Virus record (IMG/VR): IMGVR_UViG_3300049893_002819
Coordinates: 1 to 47,543 of that record
Reading direction: 5' to 3' (one strand)
DNA length: 47,543 nt
Origin: a virus
A program made the position numbers and the translations under genes. The notes below the pieces were generated by a model that ran no database searches, was not told the origin of the DNA, and was given only the letters and a program-made list of their open reading frames with translations. How positions within the stretch are numbered: the first letter of the stretch is position 1; each line of letters begins with the position of its first letter. This document shows, piece after piece, positions 23,666 to 31,327 of the stretch.

Positions 23666-23906
23666 GAGTGTGTGTCACTGCCCGGCCTACGCCTGGCCCC
23701 ATCGACGAGGAAGTGGCCAGTGCATCTGGTCCCCACGCCACTCCGAGGCCCATTGCACAGAATGTGGCCAGCCCTGCAATGTGCTTGTGGGTAAGCTCGA
23801 TGCCCACGAGGTATCTCCCGGCTCCCCACGCACGTATGCCTGCAGCTCGTGCTGCAGTGCTCCAGCAGTCCGCGAGGGTGAGGAGATAACTTTCGAATCC
23901 GCGTAG
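23655..23906 (+). CDS. Cys-rich zinc-ribbon-like protein
   Basis: This 83-residue protein starts MSRKSVCHCPAYAWPHRRGS and has Cys/His clusters: C7-H-C9, C23, C34-x2-C37-x3-C41, and C63-SSC66-C67. The pairs suggest one or two zinc sites. It has an AAGGAG-type ribosome site and precedes a strong promoter for the next gene. A DNA- or RNA-binding early protein is likely but unproved. Confidence 0.6.
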   Translation: MSRKSVCHCPAYAWPHRRGSGQCIWSPRHSEAHCTECGQPCNVLVGKLDAHEVSPGSPRTYACSSCCSAPAVREGEEITFESA

Positions 23907-23913
23907 AACTTAT

Positions 23914-23942
23914 TTGACATCCCACGAAGTCTCGCGTAGGAT
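23914..23942 (+). promoter_or_regulatory. Strong sigma70 promoter
   Basis: Perfect TTGACA, 17-base spacer and TAGGAT. It drives the 177-residue early gene after an 80-base leader and resembles the promoter at 22500 around the -10 (CGCGTAG-ATGG). Confidence 0.8.
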
Positions 23943-24022
23943 GGACGTATTCCCGCCATCACGGGGGAAGGGAAAAGGCGAAGCGCCCACTTAAAGGATC
24001 GCCACACCAAAGGAGTACTGAA

Positions 24023-24556
24023 ATGGCTGACAATGTTGAGCAGGTCAAGATGTCTGACGGGCGCACGGTTGCGTTCGCAGGGAAGCGGAAAGCGATCAAG
24101 TCCAGCGACTTCGTGAACGGCGAAGTCCAGGTCCGGATCGACTTCCGGAACGGAGAGACCAGGCTGTTCACCATTCCCTCGAGCCTCACGTCGCAGGCTG
24201 CGTGCCACGGCGGGGAGCAGAAGTACGGCGACTCGTACGCGGGAGTGGATGACATCGAGGACATGATCGCGGCCTGCGAGAAGGTCCAGGAGAACCTCGC
24301 GAAGGGTGACTGGAGCGCACGGGTGGAAGGCAGCGGCATCGCCGGCACGTCCGTCCTCGCTCGTGCACTCGTCGAGGCGACCGGCAAGACGATGGAGCAG
24401 GTCAAGGCGTTCCTCGGGGGCAAGACCCAGGCGGACAAGATGGCCCTGCGCCAGTCGTCCAAGCTCAAGCCCATCATCGAGAGGCTCGAGGCGGAGAAAG
24501 TGGCCAAGGCCTCGAAGGTGGACACGAACGCGCTGTTCGCAGAACTGGGTGTCTAA
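24023..24556 (+). CDS. Early hypothetical protein (paralogue of gene at 21744)
   Basis: This 177-residue protein has AAGGAG seven bases before ATG and its own promoter and terminator. Residues about 10-70 give a beta-rich section, and a SQAACHGGEQKYGD segment (57-70) is followed by helical sequence. WSARVEGSG and a final DTNALFAEL match the pattern in the first early gene, indicating distant duplication. The conserved H-G-x-x-Q-K-Y-x-D block recurs in hypothetical proteins of unrelated phages that I recall, but no function is known. Monocistronic, strong expression is implied. Confidence 0.78.
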   Translation: MADNVEQVKMSDGRTVAFAGKRKAIKSSDFVNGEVQVRIDFRNGETRLFTIPSSLTSQAACHGGEQKYGDSYAGVDDIEDMIAACEKVQENLAKGDWSARVEGSGIAGTSVLARALVEATGKTMEQVKAFLGGKTQADKMALRQSSKLKPIIERLEAEKVAKASKVDTNALFAELGV

Positions 24557-24606
24557 GGGACCGTCAGCCCTTTGATACCAAGTGGGCCTCACGGTCTGCG
24601 GGAAAG

Positions 24607-24637
24607 CGCCAGGTTTACGGACCTGGCGTTTTCTTTT
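24607..24637 (+). terminator. Intrinsic terminator after the 177-residue early gene
   Basis: CGCCAGGT / ACCTGGCG is a perfect 8-bp stem with a 6-base loop, followed at once by TTTTCTTTT. It isolates this gene from the next promoter at 24648. Confidence 0.88.
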
Positions 24638-24647
24638 ACGAACTTGA

Positions 24648-24676
24648 TTGACACGAACGGGATTTCGTGCGATAAT
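24648..24676 (+). promoter_or_regulatory. Strong sigma70 promoter
   Basis: Perfect TTGACA, 17-base spacer and GATAAT. It lies directly after the terminator and heads the replication/recombination operon from 24713. Confidence 0.85.
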
Positions 24677-24712
24677 CCGTTCGTACCTATCCTAAACCTG
24701 ACGGAGGATGAA

Positions 24713-25339
24713 GTGGAACCTAAGCACACAGATCCATTAGAGGACTTGCTTTCAAGTGCTCTCATCGAACACAGCACAGTTGTCAAACACAAGCGGGCCG
24801 TTCGATCCTCCAGCGATGTGGATGCGAACTACAGAGCCTGCTTCACGCGCCCGGAGAACTGGGCACTCCGCAGCCAGGTGCGGCTCGTCCATGTGGATGA
24901 CACCGTGCGGACCCTCATCGGCCTTTTCGATGAACTCGTGCATACTTACGTCCCGGCGTGCCGCCGGCTCACAGCCGCCTCCCAAGTGAACGAGGCCCTC
25001 CCGCAGAAGAGTGAGGAAGTCAGAGGCCCACACTGGATGCCCACAGAACTATGGCAGTTCAAACGGCAGCCCAGTGAGCGTTCACTCTACACCGTACTGG
25101 ATGTAACCCTCGACATGGGCCAGCATCTCAGCGCCTCGGCTGTCCTCTGTGAAGCGAGGCTCGTGGGCGGAGGCCTCCAGAAGCTCATCCTCAGCGAGAA
25201 CACCATCTTCGAGGGGCATGCTCCCCGCACGATCCTTTCCTTGCCCACCGGCCTTGACATCCTTGAAGGTGTCCTTGGCGGCTGCAAGGTCCTCATCTGG
25301 CGTCGTATTAATGAGGAGCTGGGGAATGGCAACGTCTGA
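24713..25339 (+). CDS. Hypothetical protein, first gene of recombination operon
   Basis: A 208-residue protein starts at GTG with GGAGG at 5-base spacing, downstream of a strong promoter; a longer upstream frame would cross the promoter and terminator. It is mixed alpha/beta with SSDVDANYRACFTRPENW early and an RRINEELGNGN end. No motif matched a family I can name. Its place before a nuclease and RecA-like ATPase suggests a role in DNA recombination, but this is position only. Confidence 0.6.
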   Translation: MEPKHTDPLEDLLSSALIEHSTVVKHKRAVRSSSDVDANYRACFTRPENWALRSQVRLVHVDDTVRTLIGLFDELVHTYVPACRRLTAASQVNEALPQKSEEVRGPHWMPTELWQFKRQPSERSLYTVLDVTLDMGQHLSASAVLCEARLVGGGLQKLILSENTIFEGHAPRTILSLPTGLDILEGVLGGCKVLIWRRINEELGNGNV

Positions 25340-25508
25340 GCTGTTGAAAATCCTCATGAAGAAGTGTGAGGCTGTTGGAGGAATGGCAGTATGGGAAACT
25401 GTGATTGAGCTGGAGCTGGCTCACGCAGAGACACTGCCAGAAGCCTTCACACGAGACATTGAGAAAGCGTACAACGCATTTAAGGAACTTCATGCCAAGA
25501 CCACGTAA
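25326..25508 (+). CDS. Small helical hypothetical protein
   Basis: A 60-residue protein, MATSELLKILMKKCEAVGGM and onward, is nearly all helical and charged. GAGGAG lies eight bases before ATG, and it overlaps the preceding gene by 14 bases and the next by 17. No domain is recognised. Confidence 0.55.
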   Translation: MATSELLKILMKKCEAVGGMAVWETVIELELAHAETLPEAFTRDIEKAYNAFKELHAKTT

Positions 25509-25767
25509 CGCAGTGCCCTCCCGCGACCTCCACCTCATGCTCGCGGATGAAGATGCCTCCCGGCTCGAGCTGTTCCTCTTCTCCGAGGCGGAGCAGCGCA
25601 TCCCCCACGCGGCAAGGCAGAAGTTCTTCACAGAGAGGCTGCGAGAGTTCTTTACCCGCAAGCCACTCGATCTTGCGCTGTACATGGCAGAGATGCCGCC
25701 AGGCTCCATCGTCTACGGACCGCCGGCACTCATCGAAGCACTCAAGAAAAGGCTCGGCCATGTATAG
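25492..25767 (+). CDS. Small conserved phage protein with basic start
   Basis: A 91-residue protein starts MPRPRNAVPSRDLHLMLAD after AAGGA, then has ELFLFSEAEQRIPHAARQKF and FFTERLREFF. This Arg-Pro-rich start followed by a helical 'LYSELEGRVPxGAYQxFF.ERIREFF'-like region is familiar from a group of small hypothetical proteins in podovirus recombination operons. The ribbon-helix-helix-like pattern suggests DNA binding, but this is inference. Confidence 0.65.
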   Translation: MPRPRNAVPSRDLHLMLADEDASRLELFLFSEAEQRIPHAARQKFFTERLREFFTRKPLDLALYMAEMPPGSIVYGPPALIEALKKRLGHV

Positions 25768-25993
25768 CCCAGAGGACAACGCGCTTATCTCAGCCTACAG
25801 GCAGAAGGCCGCCGAGGGAACTCTCACCCCAGAGGAGCTGACTCACGCAGTCAAACTCCTCCGCCAAGCCCGCATGGGTGCAGTGCAGTCCGCTGCGAAG
25901 AAGCGTTCAGCTGCTGTGAAGCAAACCCGCTCTGCGGATGACTTGCTCAGCGAGTTAGAAGGAATAGTGGACGCTCGAGGAGAGGGACTGTGA
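25760..25993 (+). CDS. Small helical accessory protein
   Basis: A 77-residue protein, MYSPEDNALISAYRQKAAEG and onward, has a helical pattern with LTPEELTHAVKLLRQAR and a C-terminal SADDLLSELEG. The motif LT.EEL..AV.LLR..R is shared by small proteins adjacent to nuclease genes in other phages. The C-terminal 'LL.ELE.l' also appears in the downstream Cys-rich protein (ALLNELESL), so these small proteins may bind a common partner. It overlaps the nuclease start (GTGA). Confidence 0.6.
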   Translation: MYSPEDNALISAYRQKAAEGTLTPEELTHAVKLLRQARMGAVQSAAKKRSAAVKQTRSADDLLSELEGIVDARGEGL

Positions 25994-26916
25994 AACTCCC
26001 ATTCCCCGCAGTGTGGGACTCCTCCATGCTCGCAGCCCTCCGCAGCTGCCCCCAGAAGTTCGCCTTGGAGTACCTCCAGAACTGGAAGCCCCGGACGACA
26101 AGCCACCACCTCCATGCAGGCGGAGCCTTCGCTAAGGGCCTCGAGGTTGCAAGGCGTGCATTCTACGCGGAGGGAGCATCCGCAGATCAAGCCCTCGAGC
26201 AAGGTGTAGGTGCCTTGCTTGAAGCCTACGGAGACTTCCAGCCCCCGGATGACAGTCCGAAGACTGCAGCTCGGATGGCTGGCGCTCTCGAGTTCTATTT
26301 TTCCCATTGGCAACTGGGAGCTGACCCTGCCGTGCCAGCGGTCCTCGGAGACCGCCTCGGTATAGAATTCAGCTTTGCAACGCCACTCCCTGTGAACCAC
26401 CCAGAGACTGGCGAGCCCCTCATGTACTGCGGGCGCGCAGATCAAATCTGCGATTTCGCTGGAGGAAGGTACGTGGAGGATGACAAGACTGCGAGTCAAC
26501 TTGGTGCGAGCTGGAGTCGTCAATGGGATCTGCGTTCCCAGTTTACTGGCTACTGTTGGGCGGCTCGCTCTGCTGGGATTTCTGTGCAAGGTGTGCTTAT
26601 ACGGGGCATCTCTATTCTGAAGACGAAGTATGATTGCGCAGAGGCAGTCTCCTACCGACCCGAGTGGCAGGTGGATCGCTGGCTCGGCCAGACAGAAAGA
26701 GACATCCAGCGCGCAATCCAATGCTGGAAGGATGGATACTGGGACTGGAGCCTGGACCACGCCTGCACAGAGTACGGAGGCTGCACCTTCCGCCAGGTCT
26801 GCCTCATGCAAGACCCCATGCCGATCCTTGAACTTAACTTCGAGCGCCGGTACTGGAACCCACTCACCCGTGAGGAGACTCTCCTCGGAGGCCCAGATGT
26901 TCGAGTCGCAGCCTAG
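25990..26916 (+). CDS. PD-(D/E)XK nuclease, RecB/Cas4-like with Fe-S-type Cys cluster
   Basis: This 308-residue protein starts at GTG. The PD-(D/E)XK core is visible as GRADQI (D151), VEDDKT (D164-x-K166) and QFTGY (Q184, Y188). N-terminal C20 in SCPQKF pairs with C259, C265 and C271 near the end, the four-cysteine arrangement of AddB/Cas4-type nucleases that hold a 4Fe-4S cluster. It would process DNA ends for recombination together with the RecA-like ATPase two genes downstream. Neighbouring small genes are translationally coupled. Confidence 0.85.
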   Translation: MKLPFPAVWDSSMLAALRSCPQKFALEYLQNWKPRTTSHHLHAGGAFAKGLEVARRAFYAEGASADQALEQGVGALLEAYGDFQPPDDSPKTAARMAGALEFYFSHWQLGADPAVPAVLGDRLGIEFSFATPLPVNHPETGEPLMYCGRADQICDFAGGRYVEDDKTASQLGASWSRQWDLRSQFTGYCWAARSAGISVQGVLIRGISILKTKYDCAEAVSYRPEWQVDRWLGQTERDIQRAIQCWKDGYWDWSLDHACTEYGGCTFRQVCLMQDPMPILELNFERRYWNPLTREETLLGGPDVRVAA

Positions 26917-27223
26917 TACCGAGCCTGTGTTCTGCACGAACTGCAAGCACCTCATTGGTGCTCGCCGCAGGCCAGAGGATGCACCATTCTGGAAGTGTGG
27001 GCATCCACTCAACGTGGAGAAAGTGGAGCAGGACCTCGTGACGGGGCTTACGCGGACGACGTTTAAGGAACTTGAAATCCGCCGAGTCCGGGAAGACCCC
27101 GAGGCCTGCGGGCCAGGAGGAAGGGGCTTCGAGCAGTACATCCAGCCCACTTACACTCCACCTCCCTCTTCCAAGCAATCCAAGGGAGCAGACGCTCTTC
27201 TCAACGAACTGGAGTCGCTATGA
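26897..27223 (+). CDS. Cys-rich zinc-binding-like protein
   Basis: A 108-residue protein starts MFESQPSTEPVFCTNCKHLI. Three or four Cys (C13-x2-C16, C34 in WKCGHP, and C71 in EACGPGG) form a probable zinc site, with the C-terminal half disordered and ending in ALLNELESL. It lies between the nuclease and the ATPase, coupled on both sides. A DNA-repair accessory role is likely but unproved. Confidence 0.6.
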   Translation: MFESQPSTEPVFCTNCKHLIGARRRPEDAPFWKCGHPLNVEKVEQDLVTGLTRTTFKELEIRRVREDPEACGPGGRGFEQYIQPTYTPPPSSKQSKGADALLNELESL

Positions 27224-28089
27224 GCGCAGTCCTCAGCCAAGTGCCAGCACCTCGCAGTCCTCTCGCAGGTGTGAACGTCCTCATCGAGGGACCCACCGGC
27301 ACAGGTAAGACAACGAGTCTCAAGACCCTCGCGGACGCCGGCCTGGAAGTGTTCGTCCTCTTCACAGAAAGCGGCCTTGAGTCATTCGTGGGTGCCTGGA
27401 CCGACAACGGGCAGAAAGTACCAGACAACGTCCACTGGCATGTCCTCAAGCGGCCAGAGGCAAACTTCGGGAGCATGGCAGATGACGCAACGCGGATCAA
27501 CACCCTCGCACTTGAAAGCCTCGCAAAGCTCACAGATCCAAACCGTTCAAAGCATAATCAGTTCATTGAACTTCTGCGAAGCCTTGCTGACTTCGAGGAT
27601 CAACGAACAGGTAAGAAGTTCGGAGCCGTGGACAGCTGGGGTACCGGCAGAGTACTCGCAATCGATTCGCTTACGGGCATCAATCCGATTGCTCTTAGCC
27701 TCGTTGTCGGCGGCAAGCCAGTCAAGAGCATGTCTGACTGGGGCATCGCCCAGGACCAAATCGAGAAAGTCATCCGCCAGCTCTGTGATGGCTGCAGGTG
27801 CCACTTCGTCCTCACAGCGCACGTGGAGCGTGAAGTCGATCAAGTCTTTGGCGGAGTCAAGCTTACGGTCAGCACTCTTGGACGGGCACTCGCACCTAAG
27901 ATCCCGCCCATGTTCAGTGACGTTGTGCTCTCCTACCGGGAGGGAACTAACTTTCTATGGAGCACGGATAACGCCCAAGCGGACCTCAAAGCCCGCAACC
28001 TCCCGATCAAGAGCGGCCTTCCGCAAAGCTTCTCCCAGATAGTAGAAAAGTGGAAGTCGCGGGGTGGGCTGTTTGAAGAGGGGAAATGA
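27220..28089 (+). CDS. RecA-like ATPase (Sak4-type recombination protein)
   Basis: This 289-residue protein has Walker A GPTGTGKTT (24-32) and Walker B VLAIDS (145-150). A RecA-core organisation follows (IEKVIRQLCDGCRCHFVLTA about 171-190, with HVERE). Phage Sak4-like single-strand annealing/recombination ATPases have this size and organisation, and it lies after a PD-(D/E)XK nuclease and before small genes leading to the 30768 protein. It would promote homologous recombination or concatemer formation. Confidence 0.8.
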   Translation: MSAVLSQVPAPRSPLAGVNVLIEGPTGTGKTTSLKTLADAGLEVFVLFTESGLESFVGAWTDNGQKVPDNVHWHVLKRPEANFGSMADDATRINTLALESLAKLTDPNRSKHNQFIELLRSLADFEDQRTGKKFGAVDSWGTGRVLAIDSLTGINPIALSLVVGGKPVKSMSDWGIAQDQIEKVIRQLCDGCRCHFVLTAHVEREVDQVFGGVKLTVSTLGRALAPKIPPMFSDVVLSYREGTNFLWSTDNAQADLKARNLPIKSGLPQSFSQIVEKWKSRGGLFEEGK

Positions 28090-28090
28090 C

Positions 28091-28495
28091 ATGAGCGACA
28101 CGCCGGAAACGGATGCTCTGATAGACCATCACAACGCCGAAACGAAGGAGCTGCCTACCGAACTCGGGTTAAGCGCCGTGAGCAAGCATTCCATGCGCCA
28201 AGTGAAAGAACTAATTGACCATACCCGCTCCCTCGAACGCCGCCTGCGTGCGGCAGAGGCCGAGGTCAAGCATCTAGGCGTCATGTACTCCGAGGAACGC
28301 AAGCGCGCCGAGAAAGCCGAGGCCGAGAACGCCGCGCTGCGCAAGGATGCGGAGCGGTTGACGTGGGCAGAGAACAACCCGGAAGCCGCAATGCGTGAAC
28401 TCGTTTCATGGTGGGAACTGTGCGGTCATGGTGCGAGAGAAATTTGGTTTGGATTCCGAACCAGGATCGACGCCGCCATGAAGGAGAAGCCGTGA
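28091..28495 (+). CDS. Ea22-like coiled-coil accessory protein
   Basis: A 134-residue protein begins MSDTPETDALIDHHNAETKE, the familiar 'SDTPETDAL' start of many phage accessory proteins, and continues as a coiled coil (residues about 55-100, ERRLRAAEAEVKHLG). It lies at the start of a series of short coupled genes with Ea22-like features. The function is unknown; such genes are usually dispensable. Confidence 0.7.
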   Translation: MSDTPETDALIDHHNAETKELPTELGLSAVSKHSMRQVKELIDHTRSLERRLRAAEAEVKHLGVMYSEERKRAEKAEAENAALRKDAERLTWAENNPEAAMRELVSWWELCGHGAREIWFGFRTRIDAAMKEKP

Positions 28496-28773
28496 GCACA
28501 AAATGCACGATCTTTTCCGGCAAGAACTATCACGTCTACAGCGAAGTGCTGGACGGCGACTATGTTTACATCGACGTGAAGGGCGCTGAGTGGGTTGAGA
28601 GCATAGGCAGCAGGTATCACCGCGAAACATGCCGTGAGAAGGGTCTGGCAGAACCGCCCCCGCGCATGGTGTTGAAGATTCCCACAGCTACCGCCGAACT
28701 TATGTTCGAGTCCGAATTGGTGATTGGTGGAGAGTTACCGGCGAGGGAGATGTGGAAGGAGAAGCCATGCTGA
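28492..28773 (+). CDS. Small hypothetical protein
   Basis: A 93-residue protein starts at GTG preceded by AAGGAGAAGCC and overlaps the previous stop (GTGA). It begins MSTKCTIFSGKNYHVYSEVL and has beta-type strands followed by a segment TATAELMFESELVIGGELP. The ribosome-site region is nearly the same as that of the next gene, suggesting recombination at gene ends. No domain is recognised. Confidence 0.55.
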   Translation: MSTKCTIFSGKNYHVYSEVLDGDYVYIDVKGAEWVESIGSRYHRETCREKGLAEPPPRMVLKIPTATAELMFESELVIGGELPAREMWKEKPC

Positions 28774-29531
28774 CGCGGGAGCACGCCAGAATCATCCTTG
28801 AGCAAACAGACCTGACGTGGCACCAGAACGTTCCACGGGAAGCCGTGGATGCGCTCAAGGGAATAGCTTACGGAAACCAGAAAGTAGCTGGGCAGGACGG
28901 CTGCGTTAGGGTGCCGAGGGAGCCAACAGAGGCGATGAGCGTTGCAGGAATCAGCGAGCTTCACAAAAAGCACGGCGACTATTACAGCCGCTCGCGGGCG
29001 GTTTACAAAGCCATGCTCTCCGCATCGCCAGCAGCACAAGAATCCTCGGACGTGCAGGTTCAGGAAACTAACAATAGCTCGTCGCCTGATGCAAGCGAGC
29101 AACCTGCACCGTCCGGGGACCAGAGCAGTTTCCTCGACGAAGCGCGAATGATTGCCGCGCAATGCTGGTGTGACAAAGAAACCAGCAGCATAACGATGGA
29201 TACTCGACTGGCGGAAGCATTTGCTCGCAGGTTGGCTACATGGATGGATACTGGCGCACAACATGCCAGAAATGAAACTTACTGGCGGCAACAATTTAAG
29301 GACCAGAAAGCAGCGGTATTTCCTGAGCATCGCTACGGCGAGTTTCATGCCGAGCGGGATGCCCCCGCTGCCCCCGAGTTGCCGGAGGAAGTGCAGAACG
29401 AGATTGCCCGCGTAACTTCGGCATTAATCGATTCGCATGATGAACTGTCAACGAGGCGACTATTGCACATCTGCAACGACTTTGACCGCATCGCCCGCCT
29501 CGCGCTGCGCTTGGGAAAGGAGCAGCGATGA
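28767..29531 (+). CDS. Large accessory protein of Ea22-like cluster
   Basis: A 254-residue protein starts MLTREHARIILEQTDLTWHQ after AAGGAGAAGCC. It combines a helical N-terminus, a polar low-complexity middle (SSPDASEQPAPSGDQSS) and a C-terminus ending RIARLALRLGKEQR. The final section is almost repeated in the next gene. Segments such as YRQVTEAMSVAGI-type helices are typical of phage accessory proteins that vary by shuffling. The function is unknown. Confidence 0.6.
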   Translation: MLTREHARIILEQTDLTWHQNVPREAVDALKGIAYGNQKVAGQDGCVRVPREPTEAMSVAGISELHKKHGDYYSRSRAVYKAMLSASPAAQESSDVQVQETNNSSSPDASEQPAPSGDQSSFLDEARMIAAQCWCDKETSSITMDTRLAEAFARRLATWMDTGAQHARNETYWRQQFKDQKAAVFPEHRYGEFHAERDAPAAPELPEEVQNEIARVTSALIDSHDELSTRRLLHICNDFDRIARLALRLGKEQR

Positions 29532-30043
29532 AACTGACGCGGGCACAGATTGAAAAATGGCGCAGTGCTATTAAGCACCGGTGGCCGGGGGTATCAGGGG
29601 CGGACCCTCTCTGCGACCTCGCCCTCTCCGCGTTGAGCGGCGTGGTGGTGCCGAGTGGCTGGCAACTAACGAAAGAAGGTGACACCATAGAAATATGCGG
29701 GCCAAACGGTCACAAGGGCGTAGCGTGGGAGCATTCCTGCGGCCTGACTAAACTGCTGTATGAGCTTGCTAACTCTCTAGTAGCCGCCGCACCAGCGGCA
29801 CAAGAAATCCCTGTTAGCCAGATGATCCTCGATGCTGGCGGAGACATGGCGAAAGTAGCCGAGCAGTTGGCGGCACAAGAACAACGGGCCGAGGAACTGC
29901 CGGAAAAGGTACAGCGAGAAATTCCGTTTCTCGCAAATGAACTAGACCAACTGTTTAGGCAAAAGGCGAAGTTGTCAGAGATTGAATACGCACTTCGAGA
30001 CTTCGCTCGCCTCGCCTACCGCTTGGGGAAGGAGCAGCGATGA
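29496..30043 (+). repeat. Direct repeat at two gene ends
   Basis: Two 36-base segments (29496-29531 and 30008-30043), each ending in GGAGCAGCGATGA across a stop/start overlap, match at 31 of 36 positions. They supply the same ribosome site and C-terminal codons to two gene pairs. The feature spans both copies. Confidence 0.7.
29528..30043 (+). CDS. Accessory protein with repeated C-terminus
   Basis: A 171-residue protein, MKLTRAQIEKWRSAIKHRWP and onward, has ATGA overlap with the prior gene. It ends FARLAYRLGKEQR, matching the previous protein's IARLALRLGKEQR, and the DNA at the two ends matches at 31 of 36 positions. It is probably one member of a shuffled family of accessory genes, function unknown. 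Confidence 0.6.
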   Translation: MKLTRAQIEKWRSAIKHRWPGVSGADPLCDLALSALSGVVVPSGWQLTKEGDTIEICGPNGHKGVAWEHSCGLTKLLYELANSLVAAAPAAQEIPVSQMILDAGGDMAKVAEQLAAQEQRAEELPEKVQREIPFLANELDQLFRQKAKLSEIEYALRDFARLAYRLGKEQR

Positions 30044-30285
30044 CCCCCGACCAGATCGCGGAGTTGGAGAGGCTGTACTCGGAGGCGGTCCAAACTGGTC
30101 GAGAGATTGAGTCCGAGGAATTGGAAGATGCACTTGTTATCGCCTTCCCCGCCATCCTCTCCGACCTGAAGCGCCTGCGGGCGCTGGAGGGGGCGATGGA
30201 GCAGGCGACCAATAACAACGATGTTATTGCAGCAGATTGGTTCAAAAAACGCGCCGCGCAACTGGAGAAGGAGTCCAAGCGATGA
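30040..30285 (+). CDS. Short helical accessory protein
   Basis: An 81-residue helical protein, MTPDQIAELERLYSEAVQTG and onward, is coupled by ATGA to both neighbours. A DLKRLRALEGAMEQA section suggests a coiled coil. No known domain. Confidence 0.55.
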   Translation: MTPDQIAELERLYSEAVQTGREIESEELEDALVIAFPAILSDLKRLRALEGAMEQATNNNDVIAADWFKKRAAQLEKESKR

Positions 30286-30527
30286 GACACCCAGCAGAGT
30301 TGACGGACGAGGAACTGTGGTCGGTACACGACAAGGCCCACGACAAAGCCCTTCCTGACCGTAGCACGCTATATCGAATCATCGCCAGCGCCGCCACCGC
30401 GAAGGCGAGGAAGTGGCAGCGGGAGCGGGATGCGGAGATTGCCAAGAACGTGATGGCCTTCTTCTCCTGCACAAAGGATGCTCACGGTGTACCAGAAGCC
30501 ATCCTGCGCGACGGGGAGGCGACATGA
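30282..30527 (+). CDS. Short accessory protein
   Basis: An 81-residue protein starts MRHPAELTDEELWSVHDKAH, with helical sequence and AKARKWQRERDAEIAK at its centre. ATGA overlaps connect it to its neighbours. The family is unknown. Confidence 0.55.
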   Translation: MRHPAELTDEELWSVHDKAHDKALPDRSTLYRIIASAATAKARKWQRERDAEIAKNVMAFFSCTKDAHGVPEAILRDGEAT

Positions 30528-30724
30528 CCCCCCACCAAGTCCTCTCCCTCCTCACTCAGGACCAGACCCAAGAACTCATGATGGCCTGCGCGCAGTACCT
30601 CCCCATCGACCGCATCCAGGAAGCCCTCCGCCAGGGCCTTGACGAAATCGAGAGGCGCCAGCTTGCATGGCAACTCTCCGTAGAATTTGACACGACGAGT
30701 TCGCAGGACGTCGAGTCATCTTAG
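30524..30724 (+). CDS. Short accessory protein
   Basis: A 66-residue protein starts MTPHQVLSLLTQDQTQELMM, with ATGA coupling to the prior gene and an acidic, helical C-terminal half. It is the last in the run of small genes. No known domain. Confidence 0.5.
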   Translation: MTPHQVLSLLTQDQTQELMMACAQYLPIDRIQEALRQGLDEIERRQLAWQLSVEFDTTSSQDVESS

Positions 30725-30767
30725 CAGCAAGCCACCTGCACCCAAGCAACCTTCAAGGAGTCAACGA

Positions 30768-31232
30768 ATGACCGACATGAGCAACTTCAACCCTGAGCAG
30801 TTCCTCGGCGCAGCCCTCACTGCACCCCTTACCAAGCGGCCGCCGGCTGCTGCGGGCCGTCCGTACAGCGCAGTCGTCCAGATGCCCAAGCTCCGCGCGT
30901 GGGCAAGTGAAGCGAAGGGGACCAGCGGTGTTGCCGCCGACATCCCCCTCGAGATCACTCTCTCTCCGGACGTGGCGCAGACTGTGGGCCAGGAGAAGAT
31001 CACGCTGACGGACAGCGTGTTCCTCGACACGACTCCCAGTGGTGGCCTCGACATGAGCCCTGGGCGCAATCGCGGCCTCCGCCGGTACTACGACGCGACT
31101 GGCCTTAACAAGCCCGGCACTACCATGCAGCATCTCGTCGGCCAGATGGTCAAAGTCGTCCTTAAGCACGACCTCGCGAAGGACGGCTCTGGCGACATCT
31201 ACGAGAGGGTGGACGCCATCACGAAGGCCTGA
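30768..31232 (+). CDS. Hypothetical beta-barrel protein, possible ssDNA-binding protein
   Basis: A 154-residue protein starts MTDMSNFNPEQFLGAALTAP at ATG with AAGGAG seven bases upstream. After a disordered start it has alternating strands (SAVVQMPKLRAW, DIPLEITLSPDV, EKITLTDSVFLDT) and a final LVGQMVKVVLKHDL... strand. Size, strand pattern and position before replication genes fit an OB-fold ssDNA-binding protein, but no signature confirms this. A double terminator follows, which suggests high expression. Confidence 0.5.
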   Translation: MTDMSNFNPEQFLGAALTAPLTKRPPAAAGRPYSAVVQMPKLRAWASEAKGTSGVAADIPLEITLSPDVAQTVGQEKITLTDSVFLDTTPSGGLDMSPGRNRGLRRYYDATGLNKPGTTMQHLVGQMVKVVLKHDLAKDGSGDIYERVDAITKA

Positions 31233-31284
31233 ATCCCCCAGGCTTTCGTGCTTTCCCTCAGGTGCAAGCCTGAGGGGTTTTTTT
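31220..31284 (+). terminator. Double hairpin terminator
   Basis: Two stems in a row follow the gene. CACGAAGGCCTG / CAGGCTTTCGTG (12 pairs with one G-T) begins inside the stop region, and CCCTCAGG / CCTGAGGG (8 pairs, 6-base loop) is followed by GTTTTTTT. The second is a good intrinsic terminator. Confidence 0.85.
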
Positions 31285-31327
31285 CAGCCTCCGCTCGAGG
31301 GGTCTGAACAAAACTCAAGGAGAACAA

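Noticed and set aside
25843-27150. Long minus-strand open frame across the nuclease region
   Set aside because: It is a shadow of the PD-(D/E)XK nuclease and flanking genes, which have motifs and ribosome sites.
30687-30715. TTGACA before the 30768 gene as a promoter
   Set aside because: No acceptable -10 lies at 16-18 bases (GTCGAG at 17), so it is probably chance.
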